Positions 30,025 through 39,348 of a DNA stretch of 64,000 nt are shown one piece after another; positions within the stretch are counted from its first letter, which is position 1; each line of letters opens with the position of its first letter. The notes below the pieces were generated by a model that was given only the letters and a program-made list of their open reading frames with translations, was not told the DNA's origin and ran no database searches. A program made the position numbers and the translations under genes. Source of the DNA: Brevundimonas diminuta (GTDB taxonomy: Bacteria > Pseudomonadota > Alphaproteobacteria > Caulobacterales > Caulobacteraceae); assembly GCF_022654015.1 (NCBI RefSeq), contig NZ_CP073063.1:1612001-1676000 (forward strand), read 5' to 3'.

Positions 30025-30280
30025 CGGAGAGATCCTTTTCGCGGGCGTTGATGATGGGGGTTTCGACGGAGGCCTCGCCGGCTGCGGTTTCCCGCGCGCT
30101 GGAGGCCTTCGCCTCGGTCTTCTGTGTCTGGACCGCCTGACGGTCCCGTTCGCCCTGTGCGCCCCTGTAGGAGCAATAGGCGCCGGTCATGACGAAGGCG
30201 GCGATGATGGTGACGATCAGCCAAGCCGTCGGGCTAAGCAAGCGGGGGATAGAGCGGAGAAAGGCGAGGGCGGCGATCAC
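29900..30280 (-). CDS. Rz-like inner-membrane spanin
   Basis: 126 residues with one N-terminal membrane helix (about 17-36), then a long charged helix (GERDRQAVQTQKTEAKASSAR...) typical of the periplasmic coiled coil of i-spanins. Overlaps the endolysin gene by 4 nt and the Rz1 gene in an alternative frame. Confidence 0.75.
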   Translation of the reverse strand: MIAALAFLRSIPRLLSPTAWLIVTIIAAFVMTGAYCSYRGAQGERDRQAVQTQKTEAKASSARETAAGEASVETPIINAREKDLSDAVNSLPDAAPSARRVRLACERLRHQGAAERLLPEPCRSAG

Positions 30281-30858
30281 AGGATCAGCCCTTTGGCCTT
30301 CGCAGTCTGGGCCCGGCGATCAGCCAAGCCGTTCGTGCCGCCGTTTATGGCGCGAGTCAGTCCTTCCAGGTCGTCAGCATCGGCCTTGGCGTTGAGCTTG
30401 CGGCTGTCCCAATAGACGCAGCCGACCAGCAGACCGATCGACGGGTAGGCGACCATCTCGGGACGGCTTTCGAGGTCGATGCCGATCTGGCGACCGACGC
30501 GGCGATAGTTGGCCCTGCCGGTGAGCTGGATCGGGCCGCGCCCCTTGTAGCGCCGGCCGTCGCCTGTCTGGGTGTTTCCGAGGTCGACACGGCCCTCATA
30601 GGCGGCTCCACTGGCGATCTCTTCCATGTACCGGAAGCCGCCGCTCTCATGCGAGCACTGACCCATGAAGTGCGCCAGGCGCAGGCCAGTGTCGAGGATG
30701 CCGTAGGTGCGGAAGTGGACGTTGGCGGCGAGGCCAAGCTCAGCGGCGATCGTCGGTGCGGCGCCCATTCTGGCGAACAGAGCGGTCAGAGTTCCAGCCC
30801 CAACAATCCCATCAACGGGCACGCGAAGGTTCGTCTGCATTCGACGGGCGTCGAGCAT
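30277..30858 (-). CDS. GH19-type phage endolysin
   Basis: 193 residues. HFMGQCSHESGGFRYMEE holds the catalytic-type Glu (E71), and YKGRGPIQLTGRANY is the GH19 substrate-cleft signature. The protein degrades peptidoglycan at lysis. No signal peptide, so release depends on a holin; two membrane-protein genes are adjacent upstream. Confidence 0.88.
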   Translation of the reverse strand: MLDARRMQTNLRVPVDGIVGAGTLTALFARMGAAPTIAAELGLAANVHFRTYGILDTGLRLAHFMGQCSHESGGFRYMEEIASGAAYEGRVDLGNTQTGDGRRYKGRGPIQLTGRANYRRVGRQIGIDLESRPEMVAYPSIGLLVGCVYWDSRKLNAKADADDLEGLTRAINGGTNGLADRRAQTAKAKGLIL

Positions 30859-30890
30859 GGTCAGTCTCCAGATTGTGGTGAGATGGCTGC

Positions 30891-31427
30891 TTAAGCGCCG
30901 GCGCTGTTGGTCAGTATGAAGCCGGCGACTACGGCAATGACAGCAATCGACCCCATCAGCACGGCGATGCGCGCCGCTCTTGACCTTGGGTCTTCCTCAT
31001 CTTCTGGCGCAGCAGCGTCCAGCGGCGCGGCCGGCAGAAGAAAGGCGGCGCGGCGCGACAATCCCTCCATGCCGAGCAGGGCCAACACCCGGATCATCTG
31101 GACGGTCCAGCGAGGCGGCTCCCGCTCACCCATGACGTGATCCAGATAGGCGAGGGCGGCAACGATCCCGACCGTGCCGACGAGGGGAAGGCCCAGGCTC
31201 ATGTGCTGGACCTTCAGCGCTTGGCCGGGAAACAGGATTACGCAGCCATAGCCGAACAGGATGGCCGCTCCGACCAAATGGGCCAGACGCCAGGGCCAAG
31301 GCGCCGAAACTTTCTTTTCATAGGCCTTTCCGAGCAGACGGCAGACCTCCAGCAGGCAGACGCCAGAGGCGAGAAACACGATACCCGTGTAGAGCACCAT
31401 CAGCAGGTGGGGGACTTGAGCGGTCAT
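30891..31427 (-). CDS. Phage membrane protein, holin candidate
   Basis: 178 residues with about four hydrophobic segments (about 8-28, 46-66, 78-97, 153-173) and a charged loop near 140. Larger than a typical holin. Position beside the endolysin suggests a lysis role; sequence gives no family. Overlaps the upstream gene by 4 nt. Confidence 0.55.
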   Translation of the reverse strand: MTAQVPHLLMVLYTGIVFLASGVCLLEVCRLLGKAYEKKVSAPWPWRLAHLVGAAILFGYGCVILFPGQALKVQHMSLGLPLVGTVGIVAALAYLDHVMGEREPPRWTVQMIRVLALLGMEGLSRRAAFLLPAAPLDAAAPEDEEDPRSRAARIAVLMGSIAVIAVVAGFILTNSAGA

Positions 31428-31753
31428 TTCTGAGGCTCCTGGTTGAAGACCGCCCGCACCACGCGGGTCAGCATGTCAAAGAGCGAGCGAGGGTCGTTCG
31501 CCACCATCCAGCCCAAGGCAAGGGCGACGCCGCGCATGTCGAGCACGGGGACTAGGGCCAAGATGACGCCGTGGGTCAGGGCTTCGGCAACGATGGGGCC
31601 CGCGACAATGCCAAGGGCCAGATTGAGCCAGGCGCGGCGCTGAGCGACCGGGTTGCCCGCCTTTGCGGAATAGGCCGTCACCAGCCCCACAGCCCCCGAC
31701 AGCAATCCGCCGCACAGGCCCCAGAACGCGGGAAGTTCGCGTGGGTCAATCAT
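31424..31753 (-). CDS. Small phage membrane protein, holin candidate
   Basis: 109 residues from ATG 31753 with two to three hydrophobic segments (about 8-25, 42-68, 70-84) and a polar C-terminus. Size and topology fit a holin better than the neighbouring 178-residue protein. Coupled to it by an ATGA overlap. Confidence 0.6.
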   Translation of the reverse strand: MIDPRELPAFWGLCGGLLSGAVGLVTAYSAKAGNPVAQRRAWLNLALGIVAGPIVAEALTHGVILALVPVLDMRGVALALGWMVANDPRSLFDMLTRVVRAVFNQEPQK

Positions 31754-31805
31754 CCGCCACTCCGACTTAAGACTGTGACGGAACAGCCTTAATCGGCGGC
31801 TCGCA

Positions 31806-32690
31806 CTATAGAAGGTGAGGGTTCGCCCAGACCTGCTCACCATCGCTATGGGTCATTCCCTCTAGCGTTGGCTTGGTCGCATCGTAGGTGAAGCCACACG
31901 GGCGTTCCCAAAGCAGATCCCATCCCATGCCGTGGAAAAGCTGGAACAGATCGCCCTCGATCTTCCGACTATGAGTTCCGATGCAGACGCGAGCTACGCG
32001 CTCCTGCATGAGGTCGACGGCTGATGCAGCGACATCATATTCGGCGCCCTGAATGTCCCAATGGATATAGTCGATACGCTGGTGGTTCCCGCAGATCGCC
32101 TGAAGCGAGAAGGCTGGGACGGCCTCGGTTGCGAGCGCATGTCCGCGATAGTCGATGCCTTCGTGCTCTTCCGCGCGGGCGCCGTAATCATCAACGGCGA
32201 GTGCGCTGGGGAAACGAAGCGTCCCATTTTCTTTCCAAGCCGCGCCGTGGATGATCGTCGGCTCAAGCACGTCCAGATCGTTTGCCGCGAAATGATCTCT
32301 AAGGGTCTGAACCTTGATGCGGCACGCCTCGACGGCGATCAGATTGATGGCTTTGTAACCAGAGCGGCGGCACACGACGCCGGCCGCAGACACCCATGGC
32401 CCCCACGCCGCGCCCAGTTCGATGGCAGTGAAAGTTTCCCCGTCGCCATCCTCAATCGCTGACAGGAGGGCGGCATACTCGATCTCGCCACCATAGACCT
32501 GATCGGACGGGCGAGGCAGGCCTCCAATCACCTGGCCGTCAAATGGCGCGGCGTGCGGGAACAAGCTTGTCTGTGTGCGCAGCCCCAAGAAGTTTGTGAA
32601 GAAACCGGGCCTCGGCGTGAGGTCACGCATCGGCGCCCGGTAACGACCGAGCAGATTTTCAGAGCAGTCGATCAAAGCTTGGGCCATCAC
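31806..32690 (-). CDS. FkbM-family SAM-dependent methyltransferase
   Basis: 294 residues. The SAM-binding region is AIELGAAWGPWVSAAG, followed by IAVEACRIKVQTLRDHF and a later YIHWDIQGAEYDV, as in FkbM proteins, which methylate sugars or glycopeptides. It sits beside the tail-spike gene, so modification of host surface glycan or phage receptor is plausible (inference). Confidence 0.75.
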   Translation of the reverse strand: MMAQALIDCSENLLGRYRAPMRDLTPRPGFFTNFLGLRTQTSLFPHAAPFDGQVIGGLPRPSDQVYGGEIEYAALLSAIEDGDGETFTAIELGAAWGPWVSAAGVVCRRSGYKAINLIAVEACRIKVQTLRDHFAANDLDVLEPTIIHGAAWKENGTLRFPSALAVDDYGARAEEHEGIDYRGHALATEAVPAFSLQAICGNHQRIDYIHWDIQGAEYDVAASAVDLMQERVARVCIGTHSRKIEGDLFQLFHGMGWDLLWERPCGFTYDATKPTLEGMTHSDGEQVWANPHLL

Positions 32691-32724
32691 GAATTATGGC
32701 CACAACCGGACGACGGCGCAACTG

Positions 32725-34449
32725 TCAGCCGATGATGGTTCCGGTCTTGTTGGATTGCGCGCCGATAGTCGTCACGGCTTGGTCGAAGATGCCGGTGATC
32801 AGGTTGCGGTTTGACGTGCCTTGCTCAACGAAGGTCGTCGCCGAAGGCGAGCCAGTGTCGCGCACGGCAGTGCCGATGTCGAAACGCGACCGGACGGTGT
32901 TGTTGCAAACGATCGCGGGCGCGCCCAGGTGCTGCTTGTCGTATTGGGCCAGCGTTCGCGCGCCGAAATAGATGCGATTGCAGTTGGTGATCGTCGCCGC
33001 ATAATCGGTGTTCACCAGCATGTCGGCTGCGAAGGTGCAGTCCTCCAGGCCCTCAAAATCCACGCCGGTCCCTAGGCCCGGGGCCGCCTCGGAGGCGTAC
33101 CCCATCCACAGGCCGCTGAAGTGCAGATAGTGGGCGAGGGCCGCCGACCCCCTTTTGACGATCAAGAGGTCCGGACAGGTGTCGATCAGGCCGCCGACCC
33201 AGCTGAACCACTTGAGCTCTTTGCCCAGCGCGCCTTCGCCGAAATACACGCCGGCCGTGCCGCAACCCAGCACCTCCAGCCCGAAGACGCTAGATCCCGT
33301 GATGCAGAGACCTCGGAACCCATATCGTCCGCAACCGAAGATGCGGCCCCCGTGGATGCCAACCGCGTTCTCGGCAAGGGCCGGATCACCTTCATCGGCG
33401 TAGAAGCCGTCTCGGCAAGCCAGATCGCCCTGACCATTGATCCGAGCATTGAAGATCTCGGTGTGGAAGGAGTCGCGCCAGCGCATGGCCTTCGAACAGG
33501 CATAAACGCGCACGTTGTCGATGAAGCAGCTGTTTGTGGCGCCCAGCATGATGCCGTCCGCCAGCTGATTGGCGGTCGGGTTCGACGCCTTGAGGTAGGG
33601 CCCCAGGATGGTGAAGTGCGCCAGGATCGTCTGGAAAAGCGGCGCCTCCTTGTTCTCGTCATTTTTGAACAAGGGGACGTTCTGGTTGAACTTCAGCGTG
33701 GTCGCGCCAATGCCCTCGCCCTCAATCACGACGTTGTCGCAGCCGGTCAGGTCGAGGACCCGATCGGCCTTGGTTGGATGCTTCGATCCGAAGAAGGTCA
33801 CGCCCGCTGGAAGCTTGACCTTGATGCAACCGCCGCTGAACTTCGACCCCAGCGTCTTGGCGTAGTCGATCGCCGCCTGCACGGCGGCTCGCGCGTCCGT
33901 CTCTCCATCAACCGTGGCGCCGCCAGCAAACTGGGGTTCGCGCGGATTAATCTGCTCGACCACGGTACGAAGCTGAAGCTTCGACGCCAGTGGTGTCATG
34001 GAGCGGATGTCGGATGTGCCGGCTTTAGCCTCGCTGGCTGAGGCGCGCGCCAATCCAATATTGGACCGAAACGCCGCCTGATCGACGACATTGCCCGCCG
34101 TCAGATCGGTTCGGGTTTCAGCGGAGACTAGGTCCAGAGAGACGCTCGGCTGGACATCGTCGAAGACGCTGGGATTGCCAATGCTCGCCCCGGTCGAAAG
34201 CGAGTACCCAACGGTGTAGAGTGCGGGGGACTCTTCCGAGCCACTATCCGCCCAAACGGCCGGAAACTGGCCCGACGCGTTGGCGATTACCGGATTGGTC
34301 AAGGGCGTGCTTAGCCCGGCGTCGGCATAAACTGTGACGCGGGTTGTGGTTCGGTTGGCGTAGACATCCATCCGCGCGCCGGGGGCCAAGCGTCCCAGGC
34401 GATCGCGCGCAGGCGTGTATGCGCTGATGGCGAGCAAGCCAGCGGCCAT
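32725..34449 (-). CDS. Tail spike protein, beta-helix
   Basis: 574 residues. A head-binding-like N-terminus (about 1-110, with DVYANRTTTRVTVYADAGL), then a pectate-lyase-type right-handed beta-helix from about 175 (repeats such as DNVVIEGEGIGATTLKF and GRIFGCGRYGFRGLCI), and a distinct C-terminal end. Recognises and possibly cleaves a surface polysaccharide. Confidence 0.8.
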   Translation of the reverse strand: MAAGLLAISAYTPARDRLGRLAPGARMDVYANRTTTRVTVYADAGLSTPLTNPVIANASGQFPAVWADSGSEESPALYTVGYSLSTGASIGNPSVFDDVQPSVSLDLVSAETRTDLTAGNVVDQAAFRSNIGLARASASEAKAGTSDIRSMTPLASKLQLRTVVEQINPREPQFAGGATVDGETDARAAVQAAIDYAKTLGSKFSGGCIKVKLPAGVTFFGSKHPTKADRVLDLTGCDNVVIEGEGIGATTLKFNQNVPLFKNDENKEAPLFQTILAHFTILGPYLKASNPTANQLADGIMLGATNSCFIDNVRVYACSKAMRWRDSFHTEIFNARINGQGDLACRDGFYADEGDPALAENAVGIHGGRIFGCGRYGFRGLCITGSSVFGLEVLGCGTAGVYFGEGALGKELKWFSWVGGLIDTCPDLLIVKRGSAALAHYLHFSGLWMGYASEAAPGLGTGVDFEGLEDCTFAADMLVNTDYAATITNCNRIYFGARTLAQYDKQHLGAPAIVCNNTVRSRFDIGTAVRDTGSPSATTFVEQGTSNRNLITGIFDQAVTTIGAQSNKTGTIIG

Positions 34450-34484
34450 GTGGACCTCACAGATTTTGTGGTACAGATCGACCC

Positions 34485-34658
34485 ATGAAGGTGATCGAGG
34501 GGGAGTTCCGGTTCGTCTCCGAGGGCGGAGAGCCGGTTAAGCCAAAGCCGATGGCAGGCCTTTGGGGGCGGGCGGCCGGGTGGCTCGTGCGTCAGCCCGC
34601 CTTCTGGCTCTGGGTCGTCATGCTGACGGTTGTTGGCCTGACAGAAGGCCTGTGGTGA
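34485..34658 (+). CDS. Possible small membrane protein opposite the tail genes
   Basis: 57 codons: a charged N-terminus (MKVIEGEFRFVSEGGE) and one hydrophobic helix (AFWLWVVMLTVVGLTEGLW). It occupies the only gap between two leftward structural genes and overlaps the 3' end of the 34618 gene by 41 nt. Reads rightward, unlike its neighbours. No clear ribosome site, so existence is uncertain. Confidence 0.35.
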   Translation: MKVIEGEFRFVSEGGEPVKPKPMAGLWGRAAGWLVRQPAFWLWVVMLTVVGLTEGLW

Positions 34659-37560
34659 CCTGCTTGCGAAGCACGCGCTGAAGGTTTCGAGCCTCGCGCT
34701 TCGTCATCCGCTGGGCCAGGAAGCCGATCACCTCTTGGGTCCGCGCCGGATCAATCACCGCCTCGACAATGGCTTGGGCTTCCTGATCGTTGAAGCCGCG
34801 CGAGCGGATGCGGTTGAGCGCGACGCCCGCCGCCGCCCGGATCGGGTTGGCCAGATCGCCAATGGATAGACCGGCCGCCGCCCCTGCGTCCTGAGCGTTG
34901 GTGCTGGTTTCAGAGCCGACGCGCGGGCTGGCGCGCTGGGCCTGGGTCACGGCGCGCAGTTCAGCGCCGGCGCGAGCCTTGAGCCGGTCGGCATCCAGGC
35001 CAATCGACGCGGCCCGGCGATATTGATCATCGTCATAGGCCAGATTGGACAGCACGCCGCGCGCCGTGGTCGGGTTTGACCCGGCCGCCTGCATGGCTTG
35101 CCCCGCCGCCTGGCGCTGGACCGTCAGCTCGCCGGGCGTGCCGCCGGCGGCGCGGCCCACGAAAGCGTCGGTCGAACGGGCGCTAACGGGATCGGTGCTG
35201 ACGGAGACGAAGTTCCGGCCGGTCGTTGCGGCTTCCAGCAGATCGCTGTCGTCCGCATACTGCCCCAGCCACTTCCGATAGCCCTCGGAGCTGTTGCGGC
35301 CGGCGTCGCGGACAGCCTTGCCGAGGTTGGCGAGGACCGGGCCGTCGGCCGGGGCGTTGGAGCGGAACGCGCCGTCGGCGGCGTTGCGGAGGGCGGCCGA
35401 GATGTCCTGAACTTCGCGCACCGTCAGACGGGCGCTGGCCGGGTTGTCCCGTACCGTGTCTGCCAAGGAGGCGAGCCGGTTGGCGGCGTCGCGTTCGGCC
35501 GGGTCGATGGAGCCTTGCGCGCGGCGAATGGCGGCCTGAACAGCCCCTTGCGCCAGATCGCTGCGCAACGCCTGGATGGCGTTGTCGTCCAGCGCGACCA
35601 TGTCGCCGCCAAAATCGTTGATTGCGCCGGCGTTGGCCCGACGGGTCTTGGCCAGATCGTCCATGACGGCCTGCGTCGGGCGAGCGTCTGACGACACTTC
35701 CTCGCTGGCGATGCGACGGACGCGCGAGGGCAGACGTTCCCGGCGCCCTTCGGCGAACCGGACGGCGAGATCTCGGGCTGGGGTGTCGCGGGTGGCCAGC
35801 GCACGGACGCGGCCCAGGCTGGCGTCGTCCAGCGCGTCGACGGCGGTGGCGTCGATGCCAAGGCCCGCCTGCTCATCCACGCGGCCCGACAAGGCGTTGA
35901 CCCGCTGCGGCCCCATGCGATCGGCGAAACGGTTCAGCCCCGAGCGTAAGGCGTTCGGCTGAGCTCGCTCAGTCAGTGCGGCGGCGCCCGGAACATTCAG
36001 GGCTTCGCCGGCGCGACCGACCTGCCGACCGATGAAGCGATTGCCCGCTTGCAGGGCATTGCCGACCGGTGCGGCGACGCGGCGACCGATGAATCCGGCG
36101 ACGGGCGCGCCGACAGCGCCAGCGGCCGCGCCGACACCGCCGCCGATCGCGGCCTCCGGTAGCCGCTGAAGGGCGTTTCCTTCCGCCGAGCCGAAGCCAT
36201 AGGCCCCACCATAAGCGCCGCCTGCCGCCGCAGCGCGCAAGGCGTTCGGGGCCGTGGCCAGGGCGCGGCCGCTAATACCAAGCCCACGCAAGACCGCGCC
36301 ACCCGGAACCAAAGCCCCGGCGACTTGTCCAGCTACTCGACTGACGGGGGTGTCTTCGGAGTCCGCCTTAGCGAGACCGCGCTCTAGCGCCACGTTGTGT
36401 CGGTAAGCATCTCCGAAATTACCACCCCAGCCGGTGCGCGTCCCAGCAGAATCCGGCGCAGGCAGGACGCTGTTGATCCCGGCTGCAATCTCATCGGATA
36501 GGCCGAAGGTAATGGTGTCGAGGGCGCCACGGCCGAATGCCGTCGCTTTGCGACCCAAGCCGTCACCTTCTTCTTGGCGATAGCGCTCGACGCCTTGCTC
36601 TGCGGTTGGCTCGGGATTGAGGTTCAGGCCGGGCCGAAGGGATTGCGCGCCCTGTTCGGGTGCGCCCCGGCTGGCGGTGGCTTCAAACGGCTCTCCATCG
36701 CCACGACGGACCCAGCCGCCATTCTGGAGCAGCGCGAGGATCTCGTCGGGCGAGATGCCGCTTTCGATGTCGATGGCGGTTTGCGGCGAAGATCCAGGCG
36801 TCGGAACCTGTGGGGCAGGGGCGACAGGCCTGCCGTCGGGGCCAATTTCATAGCCGCCCTCGACGCCCTGAACGGTCGAGGCGATGCCGGCGTAATCAGG
36901 CAGGCCGGTTTTCTCATTTACCGCGAGGCGGCCAGGCGCATCGGGATAGTCGCCCAGTGCCGAGGCGCCGGGGCCAGCCGCGAAGCGCGTTCCCTTGTAG
37001 GTCTCGGAACGGGTGCGGTAGCGCTGGTCAGCTAGCTGATCGTTGCCGCGGTCGAAGTTGATCGCGGCCACGCGGGCGATTTCCGGGTTTGTCGCGGCAG
37101 CGCCGGTCAACTGGCGCAGATTACCTTCCGCCCAGCGCAGCTCGGCCTGGCGTCCCCGGTCAGACACGTCGTCACGGATCAGCCGGCCGAAATAGTCGCC
37201 ATCGAACGGAATGAGGCCGGCGACAGCCGCCGCCTGATTGCGCAGGCTGGCCGGGTCGTAGCCTTCCTGACGGGCCTGCTGATAGTCCTGCTCAGCGCCG
37301 CGCATCATCAGCCCATACTGGATCGACTTGCCTTGGCCTTCTGTCAGCTTGCCGACGCCGTCGCCGCCACCCTGCTGCAGCACAGTTAGGCCGCCGCGCG
37401 GTCCATAGCGGACGATGTCGCCATTCGGGAGCTTCTGGGCGCCGTTGCCGTATTCCGGCGCAGCGACAGGCGCAGCTTGCTCCCAGTTGTTCTGGTCTTT
37501 CGGATCGCCCCCGAGGAAGCGATAGCCGTCATAGACCTCTCCTTGCGTCGGACCCGCCAT
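34618..37560 (-). CDS. Large internal virion (ejection-type) protein
   Basis: 980 residues from ATG 37560, which shares TAATG with the upstream stop. Polar N-terminal half, then a Gly/Ala-rich hydrophobic stretch (about 410-500) and long helical regions to the end. Size, composition and position after two smaller proteins and before the tail spike fit the pore-forming ejection proteins of podoviruses. No enzymatic domain recognised. Confidence 0.6.
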   Translation of the reverse strand: MAGPTQGEVYDGYRFLGGDPKDQNNWEQAAPVAAPEYGNGAQKLPNGDIVRYGPRGGLTVLQQGGGDGVGKLTEGQGKSIQYGLMMRGAEQDYQQARQEGYDPASLRNQAAAVAGLIPFDGDYFGRLIRDDVSDRGRQAELRWAEGNLRQLTGAAATNPEIARVAAINFDRGNDQLADQRYRTRSETYKGTRFAAGPGASALGDYPDAPGRLAVNEKTGLPDYAGIASTVQGVEGGYEIGPDGRPVAPAPQVPTPGSSPQTAIDIESGISPDEILALLQNGGWVRRGDGEPFEATASRGAPEQGAQSLRPGLNLNPEPTAEQGVERYRQEEGDGLGRKATAFGRGALDTITFGLSDEIAAGINSVLPAPDSAGTRTGWGGNFGDAYRHNVALERGLAKADSEDTPVSRVAGQVAGALVPGGAVLRGLGISGRALATAPNALRAAAAGGAYGGAYGFGSAEGNALQRLPEAAIGGGVGAAAGAVGAPVAGFIGRRVAAPVGNALQAGNRFIGRQVGRAGEALNVPGAAALTERAQPNALRSGLNRFADRMGPQRVNALSGRVDEQAGLGIDATAVDALDDASLGRVRALATRDTPARDLAVRFAEGRRERLPSRVRRIASEEVSSDARPTQAVMDDLAKTRRANAGAINDFGGDMVALDDNAIQALRSDLAQGAVQAAIRRAQGSIDPAERDAANRLASLADTVRDNPASARLTVREVQDISAALRNAADGAFRSNAPADGPVLANLGKAVRDAGRNSSEGYRKWLGQYADDSDLLEAATTGRNFVSVSTDPVSARSTDAFVGRAAGGTPGELTVQRQAAGQAMQAAGSNPTTARGVLSNLAYDDDQYRRAASIGLDADRLKARAGAELRAVTQAQRASPRVGSETSTNAQDAGAAAGLSIGDLANPIRAAAGVALNRIRSRGFNDQEAQAIVEAVIDPARTQEVIGFLAQRMTKREARNLQRVLRKQVTTGLLSGQQPSA

Positions 37561-38321
37561 TACCAGCTGCGCTCCCAAGGACGACCAGCCGGCGCGGCGG
37601 CGGGTGAGGATGAACGGGCCGAACCCGAGGACGAGCGCCCACCCGAGCGACCGGTTTTCGGCGCGCGGCGGGAGGCGGCGAGGGCGCCAGCGGTGCGCGG
37701 GTCGGCTGGCCCGCCTGCGATCGGCTCAAGCGCGCCGTCAGCCGTCCAGCGATAGCCGTTCGGGGCGTCTTCCCGTGTGGCCTGACGTACATTGGTCAGG
37801 TCGCCGGTGTAGGGGTCGATCCGATCCAGAGCGCCGCGCTGGCCTTGCAGGTATCGGGGTTGCTCGACTTCGCCGCCCGCCGCCGTGATCAGGCTGTCGA
37901 GATCCATGTCGCTCAGGCTCTCCGGGGTGATCATGGAAATCACCGACTGATCCACGCCGTCCTGCTGAAGGATCGGCAGAACGCGGCTCTGATAGGCCTG
38001 CCAGCGCTGCTCGGCCGGGAGACGTCGAAGACCTTGGGCGCCGGCTACCAGTGTCGCGAAATGCCGATCGCGCTGGGCCTGGGCGTCCTGTGTGGCCTGA
38101 CGGGACGCCTGCTGATCGTAGCGACCGAGCTGCAGACCCTCGTCGATCATGCCGTTGGACAGCAAGGCGTTGCGGGCGCCGGTGGCGTCGCCGGTGGCAT
38201 ATTGCGTTCCGGCCATGCGCAGGGCGTTCCGGTCCTGCTCGCGAAGCAAATCTTGCTCAGCCAGCCGGTTGTTCTGAAGCGTGCTGTCGCGCATCTGGCG
38301 ATAGGTGTCGAAAGCCGACAT
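37560..38321 (-). CDS. Internal virion / ejection-type protein
   Basis: 253 residues from ATG 38321 (TGATG overlap with the preceding gene). Gln/Arg-rich helical N-terminus (MSAFDTYRQMRDSTLQNNRL), many short helices and a Ser/Gly/Arg tail. The second protein of a three-gene set typical for DNA-ejection components. No known catalytic motif. Confidence 0.6.
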   Translation of the reverse strand: MSAFDTYRQMRDSTLQNNRLAEQDLLREQDRNALRMAGTQYATGDATGARNALLSNGMIDEGLQLGRYDQQASRQATQDAQAQRDRHFATLVAGAQGLRRLPAEQRWQAYQSRVLPILQQDGVDQSVISMITPESLSDMDLDSLITAAGGEVEQPRYLQGQRGALDRIDPYTGDLTNVRQATREDAPNGYRWTADGALEPIAGGPADPRTAGALAASRRAPKTGRSGGRSSSGSARSSSPAAAPAGRPWERSW

Positions 38322-38944
38322 CAGAAGCCTCCCGCGAACATTTTGGCGTATTTCGCCAAGGCGTTGTTGCCGAACGTGCCGGTGATCGTTCCCCACAGGC
38401 CGGCTGTCGCATCGGCTTTCTGCCCGTAAGACGTGGCGAGGTTCTGGGCGTTCTGTTGCAGCGCGTTCTGGCTAGAGTTGGCGGTGGCCTGGCCCGTTTG
38501 GGCGCCGGTGTTGACCGCCGTTTGACCCAGCCCGGCCATCGCCAGCAGGGCGTTGCGCTCTTGGTTATAGACGCCCGTCGCATAGTCGGCGCCGAACTTT
38601 AGCCCGGCCTTCGCCGCGTCGCCCGAGAGTAAGCCACCCTTCGCTGCCGCCGAGGCGTTGATTTGTCGTTGGCCTGCCTGGAGGTTGGTCTGATAGCCGG
38701 GATTGGCCTCTAGCCATTTGGTGGGGTCGATCGTGCCGTCGGCCAGACCTTGCAGTTGGCCCGTCGCTGTGTCGCCCAGTTTGCGGCTGGGCGCCGTGGC
38801 CTCCCAGATACGGTTGAACTGCTCGCGCTGTAGCGCCATCGACTGATCGGTGGCGTATTGCGATGCAGCCGCCGACTTGTCAGCCGCCTGCTTCTGGGCC
38901 TTGGCGGTCTTGGACGCGCCGAAGATGTCGAGGATTCCGCCCAT
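38321..38944 (-). CDS. Phage DNA-transfer-like internal protein
   Basis: 207 residues: MGGILDIFGASKTAKAQKQA start, then Ala/Gln/Ser-rich helices, resembling small podoviral DNA-transfer proteins. The stop overlaps the next gene start. Assignment is by composition and position. Confidence 0.6.
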   Translation of the reverse strand: MGGILDIFGASKTAKAQKQAADKSAAASQYATDQSMALQREQFNRIWEATAPSRKLGDTATGQLQGLADGTIDPTKWLEANPGYQTNLQAGQRQINASAAAKGGLLSGDAAKAGLKFGADYATGVYNQERNALLAMAGLGQTAVNTGAQTGQATANSSQNALQQNAQNLATSYGQKADATAGLWGTITGTFGNNALAKYAKMFAGGF

Positions 38945-39348
38945 CAGGCCCTCCGGATGAAATCATGCTCGATGGGCTGATAGCCGGCCCGTCGGTAATA
39001 GATGTCGAGACGGGGGTCCGTCCGGTCGTGTCGGCTCAGCACAGTCAGGCCGGGCCCGGCCCATCGCTCGCCCTCGCGCCTCAAGGCGTCCCCGCCCTTG
39101 GCGGCGTAAAAGAAGACCTCGCGGGTGATGGTCTCGGCATGATTGAACCAGAGCGGAAACCGAGCCAGCCAAAGCGTGCCTCGGTCACAGACCAAGACCA
39201 GGGCGTCAGGATTGTCCATCAGCGCGCGAATGGAGGTCTCTGTGCTGATCGGGTCGAACCCAGCCTTCACATCCTCCCAGACAGAGCCGACATGGGCTTC
39301 ACGGCAAAGATCCAGGATCAGGGGAATGTCGGCTTCGGTGGCGATCAT
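38944..39348 (-). CDS. GNAT-like acetyltransferase-fold protein
   Basis: 134 residues with a GNAT-like layout: IATEADIPLILDLCREAHVGS at the start, central strands with WLARFPLWF, and an end IYYRRAGYQPIEHDFIRR that matches the fold's last strand. A classic acetyl-CoA loop (Q/RxxGxG/A) is not evident, so catalysis is uncertain. GNAT-like genes occur in podovirus tail regions. Overlaps the next gene by 4 nt. Confidence 0.6.
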   Translation of the reverse strand: MIATEADIPLILDLCREAHVGSVWEDVKAGFDPISTETSIRALMDNPDALVLVCDRGTLWLARFPLWFNHAETITREVFFYAAKGGDALRREGERWAGPGLTVLSRHDRTDPRLDIYYRRAGYQPIEHDFIRRA

